From Pseudomonas haemolytica (GTDB lineage Bacteria > Pseudomonadota > Gammaproteobacteria > Pseudomonadales > Pseudomonadaceae), in assembly GCF_009659625.1 (NCBI RefSeq), contig NZ_VOIW01000002.1:310001-374000 (forward strand): 64,000 nt of DNA. Direction: 5' to 3'. Below, piece by piece: positions 35,726 to 45,043 of this stretch (positions within the stretch are counted from its first letter, which is position 1; each line of letters begins with the position of its first letter). The position numbers and the translations under genes were made by a program. The notes beneath the pieces were generated by a model. It did not search any database, was not told the DNA's origin, and worked only from the letters and a program-made list of their open reading frames with translations.

Positions 35726-38177
35726 GGGCAAAGGTCCTCAACAGATCCGCCGGGCGGCTGCGGTACAGCTGCCACAAGGGCCACGCAGACGCCAGCAACG
35801 TGGCGAGCAGCGCCAGCCCCAGCAATTGCGCCAACTGCCAGGGGAACACCTGCAACGGCAGGCGCCAGCCGAAGGCCTGGACGTTGATCACCGCATCCAG
35901 GCACCACGCCAGCAGCAGCCCCAACGGCAATGCGAGGATCAGCGTGAGTACCGCCAGCAACCAGGTCTGGCCCAGGTTGAGCAGCATCAATTGCCGCCGC
36001 GTCACCCCCAGCGCCCACAGCGGGGCGAGTTGGCCGAGGCGGCTCTGGCTCTGGGTCAGCAGGCTGATAAACAGCGCCACGCCGGCGACACCCAGGGTCA
36101 GGCTGTTCAACGCCGCGGTGGCGGCGAAGGTGCGTTCGAAGACCTGGCTGGACCAGCCCTTGAGTTGCTGTTGATCGACGATGCGGCTGTCTTCCAGGCC
36201 GAATGCGCGCTGCACTTCACGCACCAGCGGCGGCACGTTTGCCGGCGCCACCCGCAGGTTGAAGCGTGCCGGTGACAGTGCAGGCCAGTGCGCCAGCAGG
36301 TGCCTGGAATTGACCAGCAGATGGCCCTTGGGGTTGCCGTAGTCGGCATAGATCCCGACGATCGTCGGCACCCACGTTCCTTGTGGCGTGGGGATCGAAA
36401 CCGTATCGCCCAGTTGTACTTTCAAGCGTCGCGCCAGTTGTTCGCTGAGCATCACGCTGTCGTCCTGCAGCAAGCGGTCCCAGGGCGCGCTCGCAGCTTC
36501 CAGCAGCGGCCAGTGCTGGCGATAAGTAGGGTCATCGACCACCCCGAACACCTCCGCTGGCCAGCCTTGCAGTTGCACCGCGACCTGCCAGGTGGGCAGC
36601 ACTGCCTGTACCCGCGGCTGGCGGGCCAACCAGGCATTCAGTTGCTCGGCTTGTGCCGGATTCTGCGGGTTGAGGTACAGCTCGGCGGTCAGGCGTTGCT
36701 CCAGCCAGTTGCTGAAGGTCTGGCGAAAGCCTGAAGTCATGGAGCCCGCGCCGATGTTCGCCGCCAGCGCCAACAGCAGCGCCATCAGCGCCAGGCTCAA
36801 GGCCGGCAGTTGCTGGCGACAATCAGCGAGAAACCATTGGCCCAGCACCGAGCGGCTGCGCCCCAATACGCCCTTGAGCAACCCATTGAGCAGCACCGGT
36901 AACCCCAGCGCCGCGCCCAGCAGCAAGGCCGCCATCAGCACGAACCCGGCGGCCAGGCTATCGCCCAGCCACAGCGCCAGCAGCGCGACCAGCAGTGCCG
37001 CAGCCGCCACCCAACCCTGGCGCCGCAACCAGCGCCCATGGGCCTCATGCCAGGCCTGGGCGTTGGCGAGTGCCAGCAACGGCAGGCGCGCCGCACGCCA
37101 CAGGCTGCTGGCCCCGGCGAGCAGTGCGCCGAGCAGGCCCAAGCCCAGGCCGGCGAGCCACCACCACGGGCTCAAGCTCAATTGGCCCGGGACTTGCGCA
37201 CCGTACAAGCCACGCAAGCTGGCGGCCACATCCGGCAGCAACAGGCTGGCCAGCAGGTAACCGCTGGCAATGCCGAGCAAGCCGCCCAACACCGCCAGAA
37301 CCCCCAATTCGACTGCCAGGCTCAGGATCAGCATGCGTGCGCTGACCCCGCAGGCACGCAAGGTGCGCAGCAGCCCACGGCGTTGCTCCAGGGCCAGACC
37401 GATGGCCGCGTGGACGATAAACAGCCCCACCACAAAGGACAAAAAGCCCAAGGCGTCGAGGTTCAGGTGAAAGCTTTCGGTGAGGCGCGCGAGGTTGTTG
37501 TCTTCGCCCTGCTTGAGTTGCAGCGCGACGGGCGGTGTGGGGTGACCAGCAGCGAAGGTGTTGTCCAACAGCAAGTGCGACAGCTGCCCGGGCATGTCGA
37601 GCAAGGGTTGGGCAAAACCGATATCGGTCAGTAGCACGCCGGGCGCCATGTCGGCCTGCACCTGCAACGGCGGCAGGGTCTGCCCGTTGGCCGTGCCGGG
37701 TTGCTCGCCCTCCTGCAAGCCGAGCGCCTGCAGGGTTTGCGCGGCAACCCAGGTGCGCCCTGGCGGCTCGAAAAACGCGAGCATCTGCGCCTGGCTCAAG
37801 CGTTGCCCTGCCACACTGCCGCTGCCGGGCAGCGACACCGGGTCGATGCCCATCAATTGCAGGCGTTGTTCCTCGTGCCCCTTGAGCACCACCCGCCCCT
37901 GCACCACCGGCGACACCGGCCACCCGGCGCGGCGCAGTTGTGCGAACAGCGGCTGCGGGAAACTGGCAGCGTCCGGTGCGCTGAGGCTGGCCTGGGGTTC
38001 ACCGCCGATCAATTGGCTGGCGCGTGCATAGCTGTCCCGCGCCTGGCTGTTGAGGGCCTGCACCCCGGTCAATAACGCCGTGGCCAGCCAAAGGCCGGTG
38101 AGCACACTGAAAAACTGCACCGGGTGGCGCCGCCAATGGCTCAGCAACCCACGCAGGGTCCAGTAGAACAGCGCCAT
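35715..38177 (-). CDS. FtsX/LolE-type ABC transporter permease
   Basis: About 820 residues from the ATG at 38177 (MALFYWTLRGLLSHWRRHPVQFF), with ten or so hydrophobic segments in two FtsX blocks and large periplasmic loops. Topology fits the YbbP/AttF-G group of lipid or lipoprotein handling transporters. It begins one base after the ATPase stop, and the AttH-like lipoprotein starts within its 3' end. The three genes form one unit on the minus strand. Confidence 0.88.
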   Translation of the reverse strand: MALFYWTLRGLLSHWRRHPVQFFSVLTGLWLATALLTGVQALNSQARDSYARASQLIGGEPQASLSAPDAASFPQPLFAQLRRAGWPVSPVVQGRVVLKGHEEQRLQLMGIDPVSLPGSGSVAGQRLSQAQMLAFFEPPGRTWVAAQTLQALGLQEGEQPGTANGQTLPPLQVQADMAPGVLLTDIGFAQPLLDMPGQLSHLLLDNTFAAGHPTPPVALQLKQGEDNNLARLTESFHLNLDALGFLSFVVGLFIVHAAIGLALEQRRGLLRTLRACGVSARMLILSLAVELGVLAVLGGLLGIASGYLLASLLLPDVAASLRGLYGAQVPGQLSLSPWWWLAGLGLGLLGALLAGASSLWRAARLPLLALANAQAWHEAHGRWLRRQGWVAAAALLVALLALWLGDSLAAGFVLMAALLLGAALGLPVLLNGLLKGVLGRSRSVLGQWFLADCRQQLPALSLALMALLLALAANIGAGSMTSGFRQTFSNWLEQRLTAELYLNPQNPAQAEQLNAWLARQPRVQAVLPTWQVAVQLQGWPAEVFGVVDDPTYRQHWPLLEAASAPWDRLLQDDSVMLSEQLARRLKVQLGDTVSIPTPQGTWVPTIVGIYADYGNPKGHLLVNSRHLLAHWPALSPARFNLRVAPANVPPLVREVQRAFGLEDSRIVDQQQLKGWSSQVFERTFAATAALNSLTLGVAGVALFISLLTQSQSRLGQLAPLWALGVTRRQLMLLNLGQTWLLAVLTLILALPLGLLLAWCLDAVINVQAFGWRLPLQVFPWQLAQLLGLALLATLLASAWPLWQLYRSRPADLLRTFAHED

Positions 38178-38178
38178 C

Positions 38179-38859
38179 TCAGCGCGCATCCATCGGCACG
38201 ACACGGCCGTGGTGCAGCACCATTTGGCGGTCCAGGCGCGCGGCGAGGCGTGGGCTGTGGGTGACCATCAACAGGCTGGTGGGGCTGTCACGCAACAGGT
38301 CCAGCAGCAGTTGCAGCACTTCATCGCTGGTGGTTTCGTCGAGGTTGCCGGTGGGTTCGTCGGCCAACAACAAACCCGGGCGTGAAGCCAGTGCCCGCCC
38401 TACCGCCACCCGTTGCTGCTGGCCGCCAGACAATTGCTCGGGGTAACGCTTGAGCAAATCACCCAGGCCCAGGCGCTCCACCAACTGCGCTTGCCAGTGC
38501 GGATCGAAACGCCCGGCCAGCCGTGCCTGGAACGCCAGGTTGTCGTCCACGCGCAAGCTGCCGATCAGGTTGAACTGCTGGAACACCAGGCCGATTTCAG
38601 TGCGGCGCCATCGGGCCAACTGCCCTTCGTTGAGTTGGTCGAGGCGCTGCTCACCGATGCGGATGCTGCCGCCGTCTACCCGGTCCAGCCCGGCCACCAG
38701 GTGCAACAGCGTGCTTTTGCCACTGCCCGATTCGCCCATCAGCGCCAGGCTGCTGCGCGCGCTCAGGTGGAGGTCGACGCCAGCCAGCACGGCCAGCGGG
38801 CCTTGAGGGGTGGCGTAGTTTTTGACAACACCTTGCACCTGCAACATAAGAACGCTCAT
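38179..38859 (-). CDS. ABC transporter ATP-binding protein (LolD/YbbA type)
   Basis: 226 residues from ATG 38859 (MSVLMLQVQGVVKNY); ATG 38847 is an alternative. Walker A is GESGSGKST, the signature is [15 protein letters not shown] and Walker B is LLLADEPTGNLDE, matching the LolD/MacB-type ATPases that partner FtsX-like permeases. It drives the adjacent permease. Confidence 0.9.
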   Translation of the reverse strand: MSVLMLQVQGVVKNYATPQGPLAVLAGVDLHLSARSSLALMGESGSGKSTLLHLVAGLDRVDGGSIRIGEQRLDQLNEGQLARWRRTEIGLVFQQFNLIGSLRVDDNLAFQARLAGRFDPHWQAQLVERLGLGDLLKRYPEQLSGGQQQRVAVGRALASRPGLLLADEPTGNLDETTSDEVLQLLLDLLRDSPTSLLMVTHSPRLAARLDRQMVLHHGRVVPMDAR

Positions 38860-39021
38860 CTGAAGGACTGCGAAGGAGAATAACGGCTGATGCTCGAGCC
38901 CACGCAAATTTTTCACATGGATTTCACCGCTTGCCCATCCCCCCTACTTTAGATTGCCCGCCAATTGGTAATAACCGGCAACTTATTAGTTAATGTAAAC
39001 GGCGCGTTTAAACATGCAAAT

Positions 39022-39039
39022 GTTCAGCAAAAAGACAGC
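39022..39039 (+). promoter_or_regulatory. 18-base repeat, copy 1, before the phosphatase gene
   Basis: GTTCAGCAAAAAGACAGC lies about 75-110 bases before the histidine-phosphatase start. A copy with 17 of 18 identical bases lies before arnT at 39827. A shared regulator site is inferred; the regulator is not known. Confidence 0.5.
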
Positions 39040-39131
39040 AGTGTTGTGACAGGCTTCTGCTCCACTACGGGCAACCGCCCATTAATGACGCCTTTTTATA
39101 AACACAACAAACAGTGCCGAAGGTGAACAGC

Positions 39132-39794
39132 GTGGCAGACATGATCCTGGCCAACCCACAACCTAAGTTAAAGCGCCTGAGAAAATACCGGCTGCATCTG
39201 CTCGGCATTGCAGTCACCGGCCTGCTGCTGGCGGGCTTTCTGTTGTGGCCCAGCTCGCCGCTGGACCTGGGCGTCGGTAATCGCCTGGTGACCTCCGGGG
39301 TTCTCGCCAGTTGGCGCAAGGGTGACGTAGTGGTACTGGTGCGCCATGAAGAGCGCTGCGACCGCTCGACCAACCCGTGCTTCGGCCCTGCCAGCGGCCT
39401 CACGGTCAAGGGCACTCAACGTGCTGAACAACTGGGCAAAGCCTTTGATTCATTGGGTATGGAGCTCACCGACGTGCTCAGCAGCCCGACCACGCGCACC
39501 GCCCAGACCTCGCTGTTCATGTTCGGCAAGACCGAGCTGTCCCCCGGCCCGCTCGCCATCTGTGGCGACGCCATGGGCGAGGAAATCCTCAGCCACAAAC
39601 AGCCAGGCCGCAACCTGATGCTGGTCACCCATAGCGCCTGCATGAGTGACTTCCAAACGAGCCTGGGCTTCCCCCACGCCGCCGCCGCCGAGTATGGCAG
39701 CGCACTGTTCGTCAAGGTATTGCCCAACGGCAAACTTGAGGCGATGGGCACGATGAATAGCCAGCAATGGACCGCCGCACTTAAACAACTTTAA
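39132..39794 (+). CDS. Membrane-anchored histidine phosphatase, Ais/PmrG-like
   Basis: About 220 residues; the start is uncertain among GTG 39114, GTG 39132 (best spacing to AAGG) and ATG 39141. One N-terminal membrane segment (LHLLGIAVTGLLLAGFLLW) anchors a periplasmic histidine-phosphatase domain with the catalytic VRHEERCD and the second histidine in LMLVTHSA. Position before arnT recalls Ais/PmrG of enterobacteria, which removes phosphate from the LPS core next to the arn operon. An equivalent role is inferred. Confidence 0.75.
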   Translation: MADMILANPQPKLKRLRKYRLHLLGIAVTGLLLAGFLLWPSSPLDLGVGNRLVTSGVLASWRKGDVVVLVRHEERCDRSTNPCFGPASGLTVKGTQRAEQLGKAFDSLGMELTDVLSSPTTRTAQTSLFMFGKTELSPGPLAICGDAMGEEILSHKQPGRNLMLVTHSACMSDFQTSLGFPHAAAAEYGSALFVKVLPNGKLEAMGTMNSQQWTAALKQL

Positions 39795-39826
39795 TTACAC
39801 TTATTTACATATCCAGCGGCCATTAC

Positions 39827-39844
39827 GTTCAGCAAAACGACAGC
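39827..39844 (+). promoter_or_regulatory. 18-base repeat, copy 2, before arnT
   Basis: GTTCAGCAAAACGACAGC, 17 of 18 identical to 39022-39039, 133 bases before the arnT ATG. The short string TATTAGTTAA also occurs near both copies (39871 and about 38984), upstream of one and downstream of the other. Confidence 0.5.
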
Positions 39845-39976
39845 CCGTTTCTGGCATATTTAGTTGCGCCTATTAGTTAAGTTCCCCTTCAACGGTTTAG
39901 TGAACATCACGATGCTTGGCCCTATTGATTTAATACCCCCATTGCACCTGATTAAACGTCACGGAGCGACGTACTC

Positions 39977-41632
39977 ATGACGCGCTTGAAACCCCTGCCG
40001 GTGTTATTGCTGGGCTTTGCCCTGTTCTTTTTGCTGCCCCTGGGCTTTCACGGTCTGTGGACCCCGGATGAAACCCGCTACGCCCAGGTCAGCCAGGAAA
40101 TGCTGATGAGCGGCAACTGGGTGGCGCCGCACTTCATGGGGCTGCGTTACTTTGAGAAACCTGCCGCCGGCTATTGGCTGATCGCCCTCGGCCAGGCCGT
40201 GTTTGGTGAAAACCTGTTCGGGGTACGCATCGCTTCAGTCCTGGCCACCGCCCTGAGTGTGCTGCTGGCCTACCTGATCGCGCGCCGCCTGTGGGACGAC
40301 CCGCGCAAAAGTTTCGCGTGCGCGCTGCTCTACATGAGTTTTGGCCTGGTAGCCGGGCAAGCGGGGTATGCCAACCTCGACCCGCAATTCACCTTGTGGG
40401 TGAACTTGAGCTTGGTCGCGCTGTGGTTTGCCCTGGACAGCCGCACGCCTCGCGAGCGCCTGGGCGCCTGGGCATTGCTGGGGGTGGCGTGCGCCATGGG
40501 GTTCATGACCAAGGGGTTCCTGGCATGGCTGCTGCCGGTGTTGATCGCCGTGCCTTTCATGATCTGGCAGCGCCGCGTGGGCGAGCTGTTGCGTTACGGG
40601 CCGCTGGCGGTGCTGGTCGCCGCACTGATGTGCCTGCCGTGGGCCTTGGCAATCCACCTGCAGGAACCGGACTACTGGCGCTTCTTTTTCTGGCATGAAC
40701 ACATCCGCCGCTTTGCCGCCGACAACGCACAACATGCGCGGCCGTTGTGGTTCTTCCTGCCGATCATGGTGCTGGCGTGCATGCCTTGGGCCGCCTTGTT
40801 ACCCGATACGGTGCTCAAGACCTGGCAGGAAAAGCGCCAGCCGGCGATTGCCTTTCTCGCCCTGTGGCTGCTGCTGCCCCTGGGCTTTTTCAGCCTGAGC
40901 AAAGGCAAGCTGCCGACCTACATCATGCCGTGCCTGTTGCCCCTGGCGCTGCTGATGGGCCACGGCTTGATCGACCGGATCAAGCAAGGCAAGGCGCGTA
41001 CGATTGTGATCAACGGCGCGCTGAATGTCATCCTCGGCGTGGCGGCCATGGTGGGGCTGATTTACCTGCAAATGTGCGACCCGCTGTACGGCAATAGCCA
41101 TGCCGAGATGTTCAGCCTGTCCCTGGCCTTTATCGTGCTGCTGGCCTGGATTCTCGTCAACTTGCTGCAAGCGGTGCGCCCGTTGACGTTATGGGCGATG
41201 CCAGCCCTGGGCATTGGCGTGCTGGTGGCGCTGCTACCGGCAGGCATGCCCGCCCTGATTGCGGATAACGAAATGCCCGACCAATTTGTGCTTGAGCATC
41301 TGGACGAGTTGCAACAAACCCGTGCTTTGCTGAGCAACGAATTGGGTTCGGCGTCGGCCTTGTCGTGGCGACTGCGCCGGCCAGAAGTGGCGCTTTATAA
41401 CACCCAGGGCGAGCTGCGCTACGGCCTGCACGACGAACACGCGGCACACCGCAAGGTCACGCTCGATAACGTGCAAGCCTGGTTGACCGAGGCCCGCCAG
41501 CAAGGTTCGGTCGGCGTGCTGATGCGGGTCAAGAGCACCAGCGAACACCGCGAAGAAGGGCAATTACCGCCCGGCGGCAAACGCTATCGCAAGGGCAACC
41601 TGATGCTGACGATTTACCCACAGCAACCTTAA
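39977..41632 (+). CDS. arnT: Undecaprenyl phosphate-alpha-L-Ara4N transferase (ArnT)
   Basis: 551-residue inner-membrane glycosyltransferase that moves 4-amino-4-deoxy-L-arabinose from its lipid carrier to lipid A and so lowers sensitivity to cationic peptides. It aligns by eye with enterobacterial ArnT along its length: [51 protein letters not shown] and the [13 protein letters not shown] stretch. The length is almost that of E. coli ArnT. No other arn genes are present, so the donor must be made elsewhere. A second transferase begins near its stop. Confidence 0.9.
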   Translation: MTRLKPLPVLLLGFALFFLLPLGFHGLWTPDETRYAQVSQEMLMSGNWVAPHFMGLRYFEKPAAGYWLIALGQAVFGENLFGVRIASVLATALSVLLAYLIARRLWDDPRKSFACALLYMSFGLVAGQAGYANLDPQFTLWVNLSLVALWFALDSRTPRERLGAWALLGVACAMGFMTKGFLAWLLPVLIAVPFMIWQRRVGELLRYGPLAVLVAALMCLPWALAIHLQEPDYWRFFFWHEHIRRFAADNAQHARPLWFFLPIMVLACMPWAALLPDTVLKTWQEKRQPAIAFLALWLLLPLGFFSLSKGKLPTYIMPCLLPLALLMGHGLIDRIKQGKARTIVINGALNVILGVAAMVGLIYLQMCDPLYGNSHAEMFSLSLAFIVLLAWILVNLLQAVRPLTLWAMPALGIGVLVALLPAGMPALIADNEMPDQFVLEHLDELQQTRALLSNELGSASALSWRLRRPEVALYNTQGELRYGLHDEHAAHRKVTLDNVQAWLTEARQQGSVGVLMRVKSTSEHREEGQLPPGGKRYRKGNLMLTIYPQQP

Positions 41633-41658
41633 TGCAGCGCCTGCCACAGGGAAAACCC

Positions 41659-43176
41659 ATGAGCTTCTGGAAAACCGAACGCGGCGCCCTGGTGTTGCTG
41701 CTGGGCGTTTCGGCCTTGCTGTTGCTAATGGGCCTGGGCAGCCGCGACCTGTGGGGGCCGGAAACCCGCTGGGCAAATATCGCCTTACAGATGCTGCAAA
41801 GCGGCGACTACTTCGACCCGTACCTCAAAGGCACGCCGTATTACGACAAGCCCCTGCCCTCCTACTGGCTGATCACCGGTTTTGCCCACCTGATGGGCGG
41901 CCTCGGCCCGTGGTCGTTGCGCTTGTCGTCGGTGATTGCTGCATGGCTGAGTATCTGGCTGGTGTACCTGATTGGCGAGCGTCTGTTCCGCAAGGGCACC
42001 GGGTTGATTGCCGGCTGGATGCTCGCCACCACCTTCTACTTCCTGTTCTGGGCGCGAGTAGCCACCGCCGATGTGCTGACTGTGTGCGGCGTGCTGGCGG
42101 CCGTGTGGTGGTATTGGCGCGGGCCAGACGACACGCGCCTTGGGCGCTACACGGTATTTTTCCTGTTGCTGGCAGCCACATCGCTGTTCAAAGGCTTGAT
42201 CGGTTTTGTACTGCCGGGGCTGGTGCTGTTGCCGCACCTGCTCAGCGAGCAGCGCTACAAGCGCCACCTCAATCTGCGCCTGCTGCTGGCGATGGTCATC
42301 GCCGGGGCGTTCTACGCGATTCCCTTTGTGCTGTCTCACCGCTACGGCGCCCCTACCTACGGCGAGAGCGGTCTGGAACTGGTGTTCCGGGAAAACGTGG
42401 TGCGCTTCTTCGACCCCTTCGACCATATGGGGCCGATCTACACCTACCTGATCTACCTGCCGGCCTACACCCTGCCCTGGGCCCCCTGCTGGATGCTTGG
42501 CCTATGGCTCGCCGTGCGCCACTGGCGCCAGACCCCACCCAACGTACGCTGGCTAGTGTGGGGCCTGGGCCTGCTGTTTGTGTTCTTCACCGCCAGCGGC
42601 AGCCGCCGCAGCTACTACGTACTGCCGCTGGTGCCGTTCGCTCAATTGCTCGCCGCCTGGTGGCTGAGCGAACGCCTGCAGAACACATCGGCCCGTTGGC
42701 CGCGCTGGCAAAAAGGCTTTGGCCTCAGCGCAGGCCTGCTCTTACTGGTACTGGGCGTGATCTACCCCTGGACCACCGGCAACGGCGGCGTGACCCGCTT
42801 CGCCCAGGACCTGCAAGCCCAAGCGGTGAAAAGCGCACCGTGGAACCAATGGCAAATGGTGCTGGTAGAAGTCGACAACAAGCTGCCGATGTACCTGCAA
42901 AACCATGGCAAGCCCTTCTACTACGTCAGCGAAACCCAGGACTTCCCCCGCCAGGGCGACAGCGCCGCGTTCATGGCCTGGCTGGAAAAAACCAGCGGCC
43001 AGGCCTTCGACCCACAGCGCACGATTATTGTCGCGCAGTATTCCAAGGAGGAGCCGGCGCCGCTGGCCTTCCTCGGGGTGGATCATCAGGTGGTCAGGAC
43101 GCAGCCGGATAATGGCGAGCGGTTGTTTCAGAAGCGTGAGGGAGGGAGTGTGGCGTTTGTGCCGACGCCGCGCTGA
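41659..43176 (+). CDS. ArnT-like family 39/83 glycosyltransferase
   Basis: 505 residues from the ATG at 41659 behind AGGGA; the ATG at 41632 overlaps the arnT stop but has no ribosome site. It has multiple membrane segments and the family opening with a change: LWGPETRWANIAL where ArnT has [13 protein letters not shown], so the first acidic residue of the DE pair is replaced. YYDKPLPSYW matches the ArnT YFEKP motif. It is a paralogue that probably transfers a different sugar or uses a different acceptor. Confidence 0.8.
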   Translation: MSFWKTERGALVLLLGVSALLLLMGLGSRDLWGPETRWANIALQMLQSGDYFDPYLKGTPYYDKPLPSYWLITGFAHLMGGLGPWSLRLSSVIAAWLSIWLVYLIGERLFRKGTGLIAGWMLATTFYFLFWARVATADVLTVCGVLAAVWWYWRGPDDTRLGRYTVFFLLLAATSLFKGLIGFVLPGLVLLPHLLSEQRYKRHLNLRLLLAMVIAGAFYAIPFVLSHRYGAPTYGESGLELVFRENVVRFFDPFDHMGPIYTYLIYLPAYTLPWAPCWMLGLWLAVRHWRQTPPNVRWLVWGLGLLFVFFTASGSRRSYYVLPLVPFAQLLAAWWLSERLQNTSARWPRWQKGFGLSAGLLLLVLGVIYPWTTGNGGVTRFAQDLQAQAVKSAPWNQWQMVLVEVDNKLPMYLQNHGKPFYYVSETQDFPRQGDSAAFMAWLEKTSGQAFDPQRTIIVAQYSKEEPAPLAFLGVDHQVVRTQPDNGERLFQKREGGSVAFVPTPR

Positions 43177-43232
43177 GATTCGAAAGAGAAGCCCCCGTTC
43201 CCATAGGTTTGCGCATTCCTTGCGGGGGTCAT

Positions 43233-44141
43233 CTATACCTCACGCACAAACTCATCCGCTTGCGCCTTGAGCCAATCAATCAACCGAGCGATATCCGGCT
43301 CCGACTGGCGCCCACTGCGGCAAATGATGTAGTAGGCAGCCGGCGACATCATCACGGGTGCTTTCAGCGCAACCAACGCCCCCTCCTTCAACGCGTCGTA
43401 TACCAGTGCCGTTCTGCCCAAGGCGATCCCCCCGCCTTTCACCGCGAGGCTGATCGCCAAACTGGAATCAGGGAAGCGGGGGCCATGATGATACGGCGGT
43501 GCCGCCAGCCCCTGGAATGCAAACCAGCTCTCCCATCCTGGGCACACTTGATCATCCACCCGATGAATCAACGGGTACCGGGCGATATCCGCCAAGGCAA
43601 TATCGCCGTGTAACCGCTGAAACGCTGGCGAACACACAGGAAATACCGCATCGCGCATCAGCGGTTCGACATAGTGGTCAGGGTAGTCGCCGTACCCCAT
43701 CACCACTGCGACGTCGTACTGATGAGCACTCAAGCTGGCGCTGCTCATATCCGCGCTGGTCAACACCAAGTCCAGGTTGAATGACGCTTGAGCATGAGAG
43801 CCATGCATCCTGGGAATCAGCCAGGTTGAACAGAGAGAGGATGTGCAGGAGAGGTAAAGCGGCTGAGACTTGCCCGGGTTGAGCGAATGCAGCACAGCGT
43901 CCAGCTCTTTGAAAAAACCTTCGGCAACCGGCAACAGCGCCTGCGCTGCCGCCGTGAGCTTGACGCCCCGTGAGTGGCGTTCGAACAACTGCACACCCCA
44001 CCAATCTTCCAGGCCCGCAATCTGATGGCTGATAGCGCTGGCGGTGAGGTTCAGCTCAGATGCGGCGCGCGCAAAGCTGCCGGTTTGCGCCGCACTGACG
44101 AAGGCTTGAAGCATGGGGGTCGGGGGCGGACGTTGGGCCAT
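43233..44141 (-). CDS. LysR-family transcriptional regulator (GcvA-like)
   Basis: 302 residues with the HTH at residues 8-65 (MLQAFVSAAQTGSFARAASELNLTASAISHQIAGLEDWWG) and the substrate-binding domain typical of the GcvA branch. Its ATG shares one base with the stop of the EamA transporter gene, so it is the last gene of a dioxygenase-transporter-regulator unit and probably controls it. Confidence 0.9.
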   Translation of the reverse strand: MAQRPPPTPMLQAFVSAAQTGSFARAASELNLTASAISHQIAGLEDWWGVQLFERHSRGVKLTAAAQALLPVAEGFFKELDAVLHSLNPGKSQPLYLSCTSSLCSTWLIPRMHGSHAQASFNLDLVLTSADMSSASLSAHQYDVAVVMGYGDYPDHYVEPLMRDAVFPVCSPAFQRLHGDIALADIARYPLIHRVDDQVCPGWESWFAFQGLAAPPYHHGPRFPDSSLAISLAVKGGGIALGRTALVYDALKEGALVALKAPVMMSPAAYYIICRSGRQSEPDIARLIDWLKAQADEFVREV

Positions 44142-44989
44142 CAGTTGCTCACTTTGATCAGGATGATCCCGCCAACAATGACGAATGCCGAAAGCATTCG
44201 CCGCCAGCCAAACCGTTCATGGAAGAACAGCGCGGCAATAATGGCGCCGATGATAACACTGGTCTCCCGCAGCGCTGACACCTTGGCTACCGCATCCAGT
44301 GACAGAGCAAACAACACCAAGCCGTAGGACGCCAGGTAAAACACTCCCCCCAAAATCCCCACCCGCCAATGACAGCGGATCGCCTGGGTCAGCGCCGGGC
44401 GTGCCTTGAAAAAAGCCAGTAGCGGGATCGGGATGCTCTGGAACACCGTCAGGTAGATGATGTATTGCAGCACCGTCTCACTGGCTCTCACCCCTTTGGC
44501 ATCGACTACCGTATAGGCCGCAATGAACGCCCCAGCGCATACCGCCATTAGGATCGGCTTGAACATGTGCGCTGTCATCCTGCGTACAAACGTCAGGCTG
44601 ATGATCCCCATGCAGATCATCATTACCCCGGCCATAGCCTGAAATGACAGCTGTTCATGCAGTAAGAAGTAGGAAAACAACGCAACCAATACCGGCGGCA
44701 CACCGCGCATTACCGGGTAAACCTGGCCGAAATCACCAGTCTCGTACGCCTTGATCAGAAACAATCGATAGATCGTGTTCAACACTACAGAGACCAGCAC
44801 ATAGCCCCACACCTCCAGGCTCGGCACATGGACCAATGGTAGCGCCGCCAGACAGATCAGCAATGCGGTGCCATCGACCATCGCCAAGGTCATGAACCGG
44901 CTGCTTCCGGCGCGTACAACGGCATTCCAGGTGGCATGCATGAAGGCGGAGATCAAGACAAGGGTGATTGCGATATCGGAGTTGTCCAT
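44141..44989 (-). CDS. EamA/DMT-family transporter
   Basis: 282 residues from the ATG at 44989 with about ten membrane segments in two EamA repeats. DMT transporters commonly export amino acids or small metabolites. It lies 54 bases after the 2OG-dioxygenase stop and overlaps the LysR gene. Export of the dioxygenase product is a reasonable inference. Confidence 0.88.
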   Translation of the reverse strand: MDNSDIAITLVLISAFMHATWNAVVRAGSSRFMTLAMVDGTALLICLAALPLVHVPSLEVWGYVLVSVVLNTIYRLFLIKAYETGDFGQVYPVMRGVPPVLVALFSYFLLHEQLSFQAMAGVMMICMGIISLTFVRRMTAHMFKPILMAVCAGAFIAAYTVVDAKGVRASETVLQYIIYLTVFQSIPIPLLAFFKARPALTQAIRCHWRVGILGGVFYLASYGLVLFALSLDAVAKVSALRETSVIIGAIIAALFFHERFGWRRMLSAFVIVGGIILIKVSN

Positions 44990-45043
44990 GGGGCTCGGCT
45001 TTGGTTGGTAACAGAGGAGTACGTCATTGCGAACAAACAAATA

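Noticed and set aside
39795..39976. Possible small gene between the phosphatase and arnT
   Set aside because: Only a promoter-like region with the 18-base repeat is seen; there is no frame with a start and ribosome site.
43177..43232. Terminator between the ArnT-like gene and the convergent LysR gene
   Set aside because: GCCCCCG and CGGGGGT can pair but the loop is long and there is no T run, so support is too weak.
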